NCBI GenBank assembly: GCA_038108155.1
Contig: JAYNHP010000048.1
Span: forward strand, 1-12,320
Direction of reading: 5' to 3'
Origin: MED-G20 sp038108155
Lineage (GTDB): Bacteria > Bacteroidota > Bacteroidia > Flavobacteriales_D > Parvicellaceae
Length of the DNA: 12,320 nt
Shown here: positions 4,878 through 11,798 of the stretch, one piece after another
Numbering within the stretch: position 1 is the first letter of the stretch
How the letters are laid out: each line of letters starts with the position of its first letter
Made by a program: the position numbers and the translations under genes
Notes under the pieces: model-generated
The model's input: only the letters and a program-made list of their open reading frames with translations
Database searches by the model: none
What the model was told of the DNA's origin: nothing

Positions 4878-6775
4878 TTTTCCTTTAAATAAGTAAAAAA
4901 CAAGCGCAATTTATCAAATATTCTTTGAAAAAGGAATTTTTTTGGATTTCTATATTCTGAGTATTCATAATAATAATTGTCAGAATAATTTGGATATTGG
5001 TATTTGTACCATAAAAAATTGAAGAAGATGTCAAATTTGTTATAAAAATACTTGATTGCAATATTTTTATTGATTGATTCAATATCTTTGTTAAATAAGA
5101 TGATATCTTTAAAAGTCGATATTTTGTTTCCTACAACGTAAAGAGCTGAATCAAAATACTTTGAGATAATCTTTGCATCAACAAATAATCCCCATGGGGG
5201 TGTATCGCATATTACAAGATCATACTCCTGTTTTAATTTATTAATTTGCTCTTTAAAGTCATCAGACATGAAAAATTCTACTGAATTATCAACATCGAAT
5301 GAGGGAATGAATAGACTTTGTTCAAATCTATAAGTTTCAATATCCTCGTAAAATTCTTGAAAATTTTTTGGAGTATTTATTGGAGAGATTGACTTTAAGG
5401 TTAAATCTCTTTTTTTATAATCTAAATCTAAAAGACATACTTTTTTACCCATTGATGTAAGTTTGTAAAAAAGTTTTTCAGAAATTTCTGTTTTTCCAAC
5501 TCCCTTTTTTGAGCCAACAATGGATATTGATGAATAACGATTTTGCGATTGAATAACCTCATAAGAAATTTTATTCATTAATTCTTCAGCTATTGCTGTT
5601 GAAGAATCTTTTAATCCAATATCACCCTTCTTATATAGAGGGAGCTCACCAAGAACATTTCTTTTATCTACAAAGTCAATTAAAGCATCATAATTCGTTA
5701 TTCTGTCTCCCAGAAAATGCCTAATAGCCTGAATTAGATAAATGAATAAAATTATTGCAAAAGGTATAAAGAAGACATAAATGGTAGGTTGAATTTTTGA
5801 AGGTACACTAGCTTGATTTATTATTCTCACATTGCTGTTGCTTGATGCTTCAGCCATAGCGAGATTTATTTCTTGAGACGATAGATCGCTTAGAACATCA
5901 GAATATATTTCTACCTCTCTTTTTAAATTTTCTAATTTTCTTTGAGTGTCAGGAATACTTGGTAAGTCGCTCTCTATAATATCTATCTTGTTCTGAAGGA
6001 ATTTTTTTTGTTCTGTTAAGGTTTGATAAATTGGGTGGGTGGTTTTGTAAAACTCTCTAAGTTCTACCTCCTTAAATTCTATTTCTTTTATAGACTGATA
6101 AAGATTATTTAGCTCTAAGCTAGTATTTTCAGATTCAAAGATTAAACCAGAATCGTTTTTTGAAAGTTTAAAATTATTTAAATTATCTTCCGCTTTCGTT
6201 AAAGATAATTTAATTTTTGGTATCTCGCTTTTTATAAACTCTCTTCCAGCAGCAGTAGAACGCTTTCTAAAATCTCTTCTATCATCAATATATTCCTGAT
6301 TAAGAAGTCTTAATATTTCTTGAGTAAGGTATGGATCTGAATAATTAAAAATTATTGTGATCAGGGATCTTCCGTTTGAACTAACGGTTAAATTTGACCT
6401 TATATATCCAGCCGAAGGAATATCTTCTTCTTCAATATCGGCATTTGTTTTAAGATAATTAACTACATCTTCTATAGTATTTGCTGACTTGTATATTGCC
6501 ACTTCAGCAAGTAAGGAGTTTTCATTACCTCGATTCATACCGGGAATGTTAGCTCCAAACATATTTTGTTGTTGTTGAATCTCTATTAAAGATTTTGAGC
6601 TATAAATATTTTCAGCAGTAATGTAAATTATACTTGATAAGACTAAACCTCCTAATAAAGCAGAAATTAGGAAATTAAAATTGTCCAATAAAATCGAAAA
6701 TAAGCTAGATAAATCTATCTGATCATTGATAATATTTTCCTCATTTAAAGAATTTTCTATATCGTTATCTGCCAT
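4865..6775 (-). CDS. wzc: Wzc-type polysaccharide co-polymerase / BY-family tyrosine kinase
   Basis: The 636-residue inner-membrane protein controls chain assembly and export with Wza. Visible in order: a cytoplasmic acidic N-terminus (1-31), TM1 (32-53), and a periplasmic Wzz-like region with long helices (about 174-306). A GNVR-like stretch with NVRIINQASVP then leads into TM2 (330-351) and the cytoplasmic kinase. The kinase has Walker A GSKKGVGKT (421-429, Lys428), Walker A' LLDLDYKKR (Asp450, Asp452) and Walker B LVICDTPP (Asp524). A tyrosine cluster at 590-608 has nine Tyr in 19 residues and is the expected autophosphorylation site. A 27-residue basic, amphipathic tail follows the cluster. 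The ATG at 6773-6775 is preferred over a TTG at 6826, because the best promoter lies between them and the extra residues would add a spurious hydrophobic leader. The ribosome site is weak. No Wzb phosphatase is nearby. Confidence 0.9.
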   Translation of the reverse strand: MADNDIENSLNEENIINDQIDLSSLFSILLDNFNFLISALLGGLVLSSIIYITAENIYSSKSLIEIQQQQNMFGANIPGMNRGNENSLLAEVAIYKSANTIEDVVNYLKTNADIEEEDIPSAGYIRSNLTVSSNGRSLITIIFNYSDPYLTQEILRLLNQEYIDDRRDFRKRSTAAGREFIKSEIPKIKLSLTKAEDNLNNFKLSKNDSGLIFESENTSLELNNLYQSIKEIEFKEVELREFYKTTHPIYQTLTEQKKFLQNKIDIIESDLPSIPDTQRKLENLKREVEIYSDVLSDLSSQEINLAMAEASSNSNVRIINQASVPSKIQPTIYVFFIPFAIILFIYLIQAIRHFLGDRITNYDALIDFVDKRNVLGELPLYKKGDIGLKDSSTAIAEELMNKISYEVIQSQNRYSSISIVGSKKGVGKTEISEKLFYKLTSMGKKVCLLDLDYKKRDLTLKSISPINTPKNFQEFYEDIETYRFEQSLFIPSFDVDNSVEFFMSDDFKEQINKLKQEYDLVICDTPPWGLFVDAKIISKYFDSALYVVGNKISTFKDIILFNKDIESINKNIAIKYFYNKFDIFFNFLWYKYQYPNYSDNYYYEYSEYRNPKKFLFQRIFDKLRLFFTYLKEKWLK

Positions 6776-6797
6776 AATCCGACTAAAAAAGTACACA

Positions 6798-6826
6798 ATA
6801 ATAAATGAAATTACCACCGAAACCAA
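6798..6826 (-). promoter_or_regulatory. Probable promoter of the wzc-wza operon
   Basis: On the minus strand TTGGTT (6821-6826) is followed by 17 bases and TATTAT (6798-6803), predicting a start near 6790 and a leader of about 15 bases before the wzc ATG. The -35 box and part of the spacer lie inside the first codons of the divergent oligopeptidase gene. The match is moderate and the DNA is AT-rich, so the call rests partly on its position. Confidence 0.5.
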
Positions 6827-8844
6827 AAAAAATAGAAAAAAAAATTAAAACTCATGGAGATGAGCGAATTGATAATTACTTCTGGTTAAGGGATGATGAA
6901 AGGCAAAATAAAGATGTCATAGATTACCTAAAAAAAGAAAATAAGTATTCTGATAATTGGTTTAAAGTAAATAAAGTTGATTCAAACAAAATTTTTCAAA
7001 AATACAAAAACGCTCTTCCAAAATTTGAAGAAGGATTCAAGACTAAAATTGATGGATATCAATATTTCTCAACAGCATCTGCATCCCAAGAATATAGGAA
7101 ATACTATCGAATTTTTAAAAATAAGAAAAAATTAATATTAGATGTAAACAAATTAGCTAAAAATAAAAATTATTTCAGCATTTCAAGCATTTTTCCTTCT
7201 AGAAATCATAAATACTTAGCCTATGGAAAAGATGAATCTGGAAGAAGAATTTTTTCTATAACTGTTAGAGACATAAAAAAAAATAAAAATTTAGAGAATA
7301 ATTTATGTTCATCTACTGGAGAAGTTATATGGAATAAATCTTCTGATGGATATTTTTACTTAAAAAAAGATCCGGTTACGCTCATTACTAATTCTTTGTA
7401 TTTTCATAGATTAGGCACGAAAAAAATAAAAGATATTCTCATTTATAATGAAAAAGATTCAGAATTTAACTTAAGCATTTCTCTAAGCAGAACTAAAAAA
7501 TATCTGTTCTTACAAACCTCTAAAACAGAATCAAATGAGATTTGGTTTTTAGATTTAAATGATGAAAATTTCAACTTAAAATGCTTTTTAAAAAGAAAGA
7601 AAAAGCATTTATATTATATTGATGATACGCCAGAAGATTTTTATATCTTAAGCAATAGAAAGAATAATAAAAATTTTGCGCTCTACAAAACAAATTTTGG
7701 TTTTACGTCCGAAAAGTATTGGAAGATATTAATTTCACATAAAAAAAATGAATTAATAGAGGATTTTTTATGCTTTAAAGATTTTATTATCTTAGAAACT
7801 AGAAAAAATGGCATAACTCAACTAATACAATTTAATAAAAAAAATAAACAAAAGATATATATAGAGTTTAAAGATAAAGCATATACAGTAAATTTATCTA
7901 ACAATAATAGATATGAAGCAAATTTTTTTTCTTTTATCTTTTCTAGCTTAAAAACTCCTTCGACTATTTTTTCTCAAAACTTGTACACAAAAAAAAGAAG
8001 GATGCTTTGGAAACAGAAGATTGTTGGTCATAAAGAAAATAAATATGAAACAAAGAGAATCTCTATCCTTGCGAGAGATGGAACAAAAGTTCCTATTTCT
8101 TTAATTTATAAAAAAGGACTGAATACAAAGAAAGCCCCCCTATTGCAGTATGGATATGGATCTTATGGATTGGTAGTAGAGCCTTCTTTTAAATTATCGT
8201 TTATGCCTTTAGTTGATGAAGGCTTTATTTTTGCGATAGCTCATATTCGTGGCGGCCAAGACTTAGGCAGAGATTGGTATGATCAAGGCAGAATGATGAA
8301 TAAAATGAATACATTTTATGATTTTATTGATTGTACAAAAAAACTTCTGACTAAAAATATTGGCAATAAAAATAAAACTTATGCTATGGGCGGAAGTGCT
8401 GGGGGTTTGCTTATGGGTGCAATTATTAACCTCGAGCCCATGTTATATAAAGGCATAGTTTCCGCTGTGCCCTTTGTAGATGTTTTAACCACTATGTCTG
8501 ATGAAAGTATTCCTTTAACAACTTTTGAATATAAAGAGTGGGGAAATCCTAAGACAAAAAAAGAATACTTTTACATAAAAAAATATTCACCATACGATAA
8601 TATAGATTACAAACCTTATCCTTCAGTTCTAGTAACTTCAAGCTTATACGATTCACAAGTTCAATATTTTGAACCTGCAAAATATGTTCCTAAATTAAGA
8701 GAATATTCAACTTCGAAAAATCCTATTCTTTTAAAAATGAATATGATTGGAGGTCATGCTGGGAAAAGCGGAAGACTTGAATCTCTAAAAGAAACTGCTG
8801 AGGAACTTGGATTTCTAAAAACTCTTGCTATAAAAGATTCATAA
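6805..8844 (+). CDS. ptrB: Oligopeptidase B (S9A prolyl oligopeptidase family serine peptidase)
   Basis: The 679-residue cytosolic enzyme is close to E. coli PtrB in length and cuts short peptides after Arg or Lys. The N-terminus HGDERIDNYFWLRDDER (17-33) is the family opening. Residues 75-400 form a seven-bladed propeller, here very rich in Lys and Asn. The C-terminal catalytic domain has Ser531 in GGSAGG, Asp616 in SSLYDSQV and His651 in GGHAGKSG. Glu575 and Glu578 in TTFEYKEWG match the acidic pair that gives oligopeptidase B its basic-residue preference. The conserved loop usually reading RGGGELG is RGGQDLG here. There is no signal peptide and no ribosome site before the ATG, which starts only 29 bases from the divergent wzc. 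The 3' end overlaps the convergent flavoprotein gene by 17 bases. The family is certain and the oligopeptidase B assignment likely. Confidence 0.9.
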   Translation: MKLPPKPKKIEKKIKTHGDERIDNYFWLRDDERQNKDVIDYLKKENKYSDNWFKVNKVDSNKIFQKYKNALPKFEEGFKTKIDGYQYFSTASASQEYRKYYRIFKNKKKLILDVNKLAKNKNYFSISSIFPSRNHKYLAYGKDESGRRIFSITVRDIKKNKNLENNLCSSTGEVIWNKSSDGYFYLKKDPVTLITNSLYFHRLGTKKIKDILIYNEKDSEFNLSISLSRTKKYLFLQTSKTESNEIWFLDLNDENFNLKCFLKRKKKHLYYIDDTPEDFYILSNRKNNKNFALYKTNFGFTSEKYWKILISHKKNELIEDFLCFKDFIILETRKNGITQLIQFNKKNKQKIYIEFKDKAYTVNLSNNNRYEANFFSFIFSSLKTPSTIFSQNLYTKKRRMLWKQKIVGHKENKYETKRISILARDGTKVPISLIYKKGLNTKKAPLLQYGYGSYGLVVEPSFKLSFMPLVDEGFIFAIAHIRGGQDLGRDWYDQGRMMNKMNTFYDFIDCTKKLLTKNIGNKNKTYAMGGSAGGLLMGAIINLEPMLYKGIVSAVPFVDVLTTMSDESIPLTTFEYKEWGNPKTKKEYFYIKKYSPYDNIDYKPYPSVLVTSSLYDSQVQYFEPAKYVPKLREYSTSKNPILLKMNMIGGHAGKSGRLESLKETAEELGFLKTLAIKDS

Positions 8845-9916
8845 CAAATTTACCTATCGCTAAGGAGGATGTAAGTCCTGGGCTTTCGATACCTTGTAAA
8901 TTTATAAAATTTTTAATTCCATGATCATCAACCGTTTGAATACTAAAGTCTTTCATAGTTTCATTTGGTCTAGTTATCTTTGGTCTTATTCCGGTATAGT
9001 CAGGATGTAATTTAGAAGGATCTATCTCTGGCCAATATTTAGAAATGGCGTCCATAAATTTATCTTTTAATGACTCATTAAAACTATAGTCAATCTCATT
9101 CACAAACTCTACATCAGGTCCAAATCTCATTCCGCCTACTAAATCAAAACCAACATGAATTCCTAAGCTATGTTGGCCTGAGACTGGATAAATTAAATTT
9201 GAAAAAGGAGATTTACCTGAATACTTAAAGTAGTGACCTTTAGCAAAATAATTTTTATAAATTTTATCTTCTGGAAAATTTTTTATATTTTGAAGAGTTA
9301 ATTCATTACTTAAGCCGCTACAATTAATCAAGTATTTACTTTCTACTGAAAATTTTTCGTCCGCTAAACAAGTAACTTCAAATTTATCTTTGTTTTTTTT
9401 TGCAGATAAAAAAGAAGTTCTCAAAGAGATAAAACTTCCTGAATGCTGGATATCTCCTTCCAGGGCAGTCACATATTCTGGTACATCGATCACTCCTGAA
9501 TTAGGTGAGTAAAGTGCTTTCTTAAATATTAATCCTGGATTATTTTCTAAAACCTTCTCATTTTCTACAGTATCTATTTCAACGTTATTTTTTTTTCCTT
9601 GAATTAAAATACTATCTAGATTTGAGAGTTCCTCTTTATTTAAAGCAATAATAAATTTTCCATATTTTTTGTGATTTATATTTTTTTCTTTGGCATATTT
9701 ATAAATAAGCTTATTTCCTTCAACACAAAGTTTTGTTTTTAAAAAGTTTTCTGGATAATAGATTCCCGCATGAATCACTCCCGAATTACGTGATGAGGTT
9801 ACATCTCCTGATCTTTCATTTTTTTCTAAAACAATAGTTTCTTTTCCTGAAATTGATAATTCGCGAGCTATGCTTAATCCAATAACGCCGCCTCCAATTA
9901 CAATTACGTCAGTCAT
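8828..9916 (-). CDS. FAD-dependent oxidoreductase, L-2-hydroxyglutarate oxidase-like (DAO family)
   Basis: The 362-residue protein begins with an FAD-binding Rossmann motif, VIGGGVIGLSIAREL (6-20; Gly8, Gly10, Gly13), with ribose-binding Glu31 in VLEKN. The segment SSRNSGVIHAGIYYP (41-55, His49) is the hallmark of the LhgO/L2HGDH branch. A C-terminal TGIRPKI and a final GIESPGLTSSLAIGKFV complete the flavin site. Such enzymes oxidise 2-hydroxy acids such as L-2-hydroxyglutarate and pass electrons to the respiratory chain. At about 360 residues it fits the shorter family members rather than the roughly 420-residue E. coli LhgO, so the substrate is uncertain. Its ATG overlaps the symporter stop by 8 bases (ATGACTGA) with no separate Shine-Dalgarno, so translation should be coupled. 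Its 3' end overlaps the convergent ptrB end by 17 bases. Confidence 0.85.
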   Translation of the reverse strand: MTDVIVIGGGVIGLSIARELSISGKETIVLEKNERSGDVTSSRNSGVIHAGIYYPENFLKTKLCVEGNKLIYKYAKEKNINHKKYGKFIIALNKEELSNLDSILIQGKKNNVEIDTVENEKVLENNPGLIFKKALYSPNSGVIDVPEYVTALEGDIQHSGSFISLRTSFLSAKKNKDKFEVTCLADEKFSVESKYLINCSGLSNELTLQNIKNFPEDKIYKNYFAKGHYFKYSGKSPFSNLIYPVSGQHSLGIHVGFDLVGGMRFGPDVEFVNEIDYSFNESLKDKFMDAISKYWPEIDPSKLHPDYTGIRPKITRPNETMKDFSIQTVDDHGIKNFINLQGIESPGLTSSLAIGKFVMNLL

Positions 9917-11549
9917 CAGTTTTATTGTTGTAAGAATTGATAAGACTCTTCATTTCTTTTCTAAGTAGAAAAATTGAAATTAAATTTGGTAATGTACTTG
10001 CAGCTACTGTAATCAATGCAAAATTCCATATTATTTCAGTATCGATATAGCCGCTACCTGCAATAAAAAAAGCCAAAATGTAAAGGATTCTGTAATAAAT
10101 TATTGAAGAATCTCCGAATAAGTAAGCTGAACAGCGATCGCCATAATATGCCCATGAGATTACAGTGGAAAAGGCAAATAACAACAATCCTATAGAGACA
10201 ATATACTCGCCATAATTTCCAAAAAATCCTTTATTGAATGCCTTACTTGTTAAGACTGCAGATTTTACTAGTGATTTTCCAACAAACTGATAATCGGCAT
10301 CCATCTGTGAATTATTGATTCTTATTTTTCCTGTAAAAGGAATGCCATTTTTTTTCACAGTAACCTCTTCAGCAATGGATCTATTATTAAGAATTGTTAC
10401 CGTATTTTTAATTTCACCTGAAACAATGATTAGGTCTCCTGTAAAGCCTATTAAAGACGAATTTTCTCCAGATAAAAAATTTAAGATGTCCTTTCCATCT
10501 CTCTCTTCTTCTAAACTACCATTTACGATATACATTGAAGTCCTTTCGAAACTGTTATTGAATTTTTCTGTCCAAACTCCAGATGAAAGAATTACTAGGC
10601 CAGTCAAAGTACAGATTATAATTGTGTCTATAAATGGCTCTAAAATTGATACGAATCCCTCTTCAACAGAGTATTTAGTTCTTGAAGTTGCATGTGCAAT
10701 TGGAGCAGATCCTTGACCTGCTTCATTAGAATACAAGCCCCTTGCAACTCCATAAGTAAAAGCAAGTGAGAAAGATGCTCCAAGAAAACCTCCAACAACA
10801 GAAGTGCCTTCAAAAACATCAAGAATAATTATTTGAAAAGAGGGAATGATATTTTCATAGTTAAATATTAAAACGCTCAATCCACCTATGAGATATATGA
10901 AAGCCATTAATGGAACTATTGAGGCTGCTATTGTTGATATTCTTTTTATACCTCCTATGATTACAAGAGCTACTAGTGAGCTCATTACAACAGAAGTCAT
11001 TAAAGGATCTATTCCAAAGCTAGATTCAATAGTACTTGAGATATTATCTATTTGAGGCATATTTCCTGATCCAAAAGTACTTATTAAGAGAGAAAATGCA
11101 AAGATCGCTCCTAGCCACTTCATGTTTAAGCCTTTTTCCATGTACAACATTGGACCGCCCGATATATCTCCAGATTTATTTTTTTCTCGATATGCATGAG
11201 ACAGGGAAACCTCGACAAATTTAGTTGTCATCCCAAGAAAAGCTGTAATCCACATCCAAAATAAAGCTGCTGGGCCACCTATAAAAATAGCCATTGCCAC
11301 TCCGCCAATATTTCCCGTCCCAACAGTTCCTGACAAAGCTGTACTCAAAGCTTGAAAGGGAGACGTTTGTCCCTCGTTACCTTTTCCAGATGAAAATAGA
11401 ATTCTCCATCCTTTTAGGAAATATTTAAATTGAGGTACTCCTAAATATGCTGTGAAAAAAATACCTACCGAGAGCAAAAGTAAAGGAAACCAAGCAGCAC
11501 TCCCAAAGTAGCTATCAACTAGAAGAATATAGTTGTTGAGGGTTTCCAA
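9909..11549 (-). CDS. AGCS-family alanine/glycine:cation symporter with a long insert
   Basis: The 546-residue inner-membrane transporter takes up small neutral amino acids with Na+ or H+. The family signature is GTVGTGNIGGVAMAI (74-88), with SNEAGQGSAPIAHA (274-287) and about ten hydrophobic helices. Typical members have about 450 residues; the extra length is mostly a polar, beta-looking segment at about 327-430 between GVW and LTSKAF. That segment should form a soluble domain on one membrane face. From memory, other gammaproteobacterial AGCS proteins carry a comparable insert. The start is a TTG (11547-11549) placed immediately after the glutaredoxin stop, in the same frame, so nothing further upstream is possible; the first helix (about 16-36) follows as expected. 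Only a weak GAAG precedes it, suggesting re-initiation by ribosomes finishing the glutaredoxin gene. Family certain, exact substrate not. Confidence 0.9.
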   Translation of the reverse strand: METLNNYILLVDSYFGSAAWFPLLLLSVGIFFTAYLGVPQFKYFLKGWRILFSSGKGNEGQTSPFQALSTALSGTVGTGNIGGVAMAIFIGGPAALFWMWITAFLGMTTKFVEVSLSHAYREKNKSGDISGGPMLYMEKGLNMKWLGAIFAFSLLISTFGSGNMPQIDNISSTIESSFGIDPLMTSVVMSSLVALVIIGGIKRISTIAASIVPLMAFIYLIGGLSVLIFNYENIIPSFQIIILDVFEGTSVVGGFLGASFSLAFTYGVARGLYSNEAGQGSAPIAHATSRTKYSVEEGFVSILEPFIDTIIICTLTGLVILSSGVWTEKFNNSFERTSMYIVNGSLEEERDGKDILNFLSGENSSLIGFTGDLIIVSGEIKNTVTILNNRSIAEEVTVKKNGIPFTGKIRINNSQMDADYQFVGKSLVKSAVLTSKAFNKGFFGNYGEYIVSIGLLLFAFSTVISWAYYGDRCSAYLFGDSSIIYYRILYILAFFIAGSGYIDTEIIWNFALITVAASTLPNLISIFLLRKEMKSLINSYNNKTDD

Positions 11550-11777
11550 TTATTCTTCGGATCTTACTTTTGCTTCAAATTCAGTATAGCCGCCAACTAA
11601 TTCACCATTTACAGTAATTTGTGGAAATGTTCTTGCTGAAGGAAATTTTTCGAACATTTGCTCCCTTGTGAAATCTACATCGAGCATATATTTCTTATAT
11701 TCAAAGTTTTTTTGTTTACATAAATTTTCCGCTTTGTCACAAAAAGGACATTGCGGTTTAGACCAAATCTCTATCAT
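11550..11777 (-). CDS. grxC: Glutaredoxin (dithiol CPFC type)
   Basis: The 75-residue small thiol-disulfide reductase has the GrxC-like active site CPFC (Cys10 to Cys13) after the first strand. The cis-proline segment TFPQI (50-54, Pro52) and the glutathione-binding GGYTEF (62-67) follow; usual members have TVPQIF. It reduces protein and low-molecular disulfides with glutathione in the cytosol. The ATG at 11775-11777 is chosen because AGAGG lies 6 bases upstream and the protein then begins directly with strand 1. An ATA-rich extension starting at 11810 in the same frame would add eleven basic residues before the fold and has no ribosome site. It is the first gene of the glutaredoxin-symporter-flavoprotein run. 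The symbol is by family resemblance. Confidence 0.88.
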   Translation of the reverse strand: MIEIWSKPQCPFCDKAENLCKQKNFEYKKYMLDVDFTREQMFEKFPSARTFPQITVNGELVGGYTEFEAKVRSEE

Positions 11778-11780
11778 AAT
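11751..11780 (+). promoter_or_regulatory. Possible promoter of the right-end membrane protein gene
   Basis: TTGCGG (11751-11756) is followed by 18 bases and CATAAT (11775-11780), predicting a start near 11787, about 12 bases before the ATG. It lies within the first codons of the divergent glutaredoxin gene. The match is modest and AT-rich sequence gives many such hits. Confidence 0.3.
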
Positions 11781-11783
11781 GAA

Positions 11784-11788
11784 CCTCT
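11784..11788 (-). promoter_or_regulatory. Ribosome binding site deciding the glutaredoxin start
   Basis: The minus strand reads AGAGG, 6 bases before the ATG at 11775-11777. It supports the 75-residue protein over the longer upstream start. Confidence 0.65.
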
Positions 11789-11798
11789 TATTAATTTT

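Noticed and set aside
6776..6826. Longer wzc start at TTG 6826 adding 17 hydrophobic residues
   Set aside because: It would overlap the oligopeptidase start, lies upstream of the likely transcript start, and adds a third membrane segment before the usual cytoplasmic N-terminus of this family.
10315..10716. Plus-strand open frame of 133 codons inside the symporter gene
   Set aside because: It lies wholly antisense to a certain AGCS coding region, has no recognisable domain and no ribosome site; it is a shadow frame.
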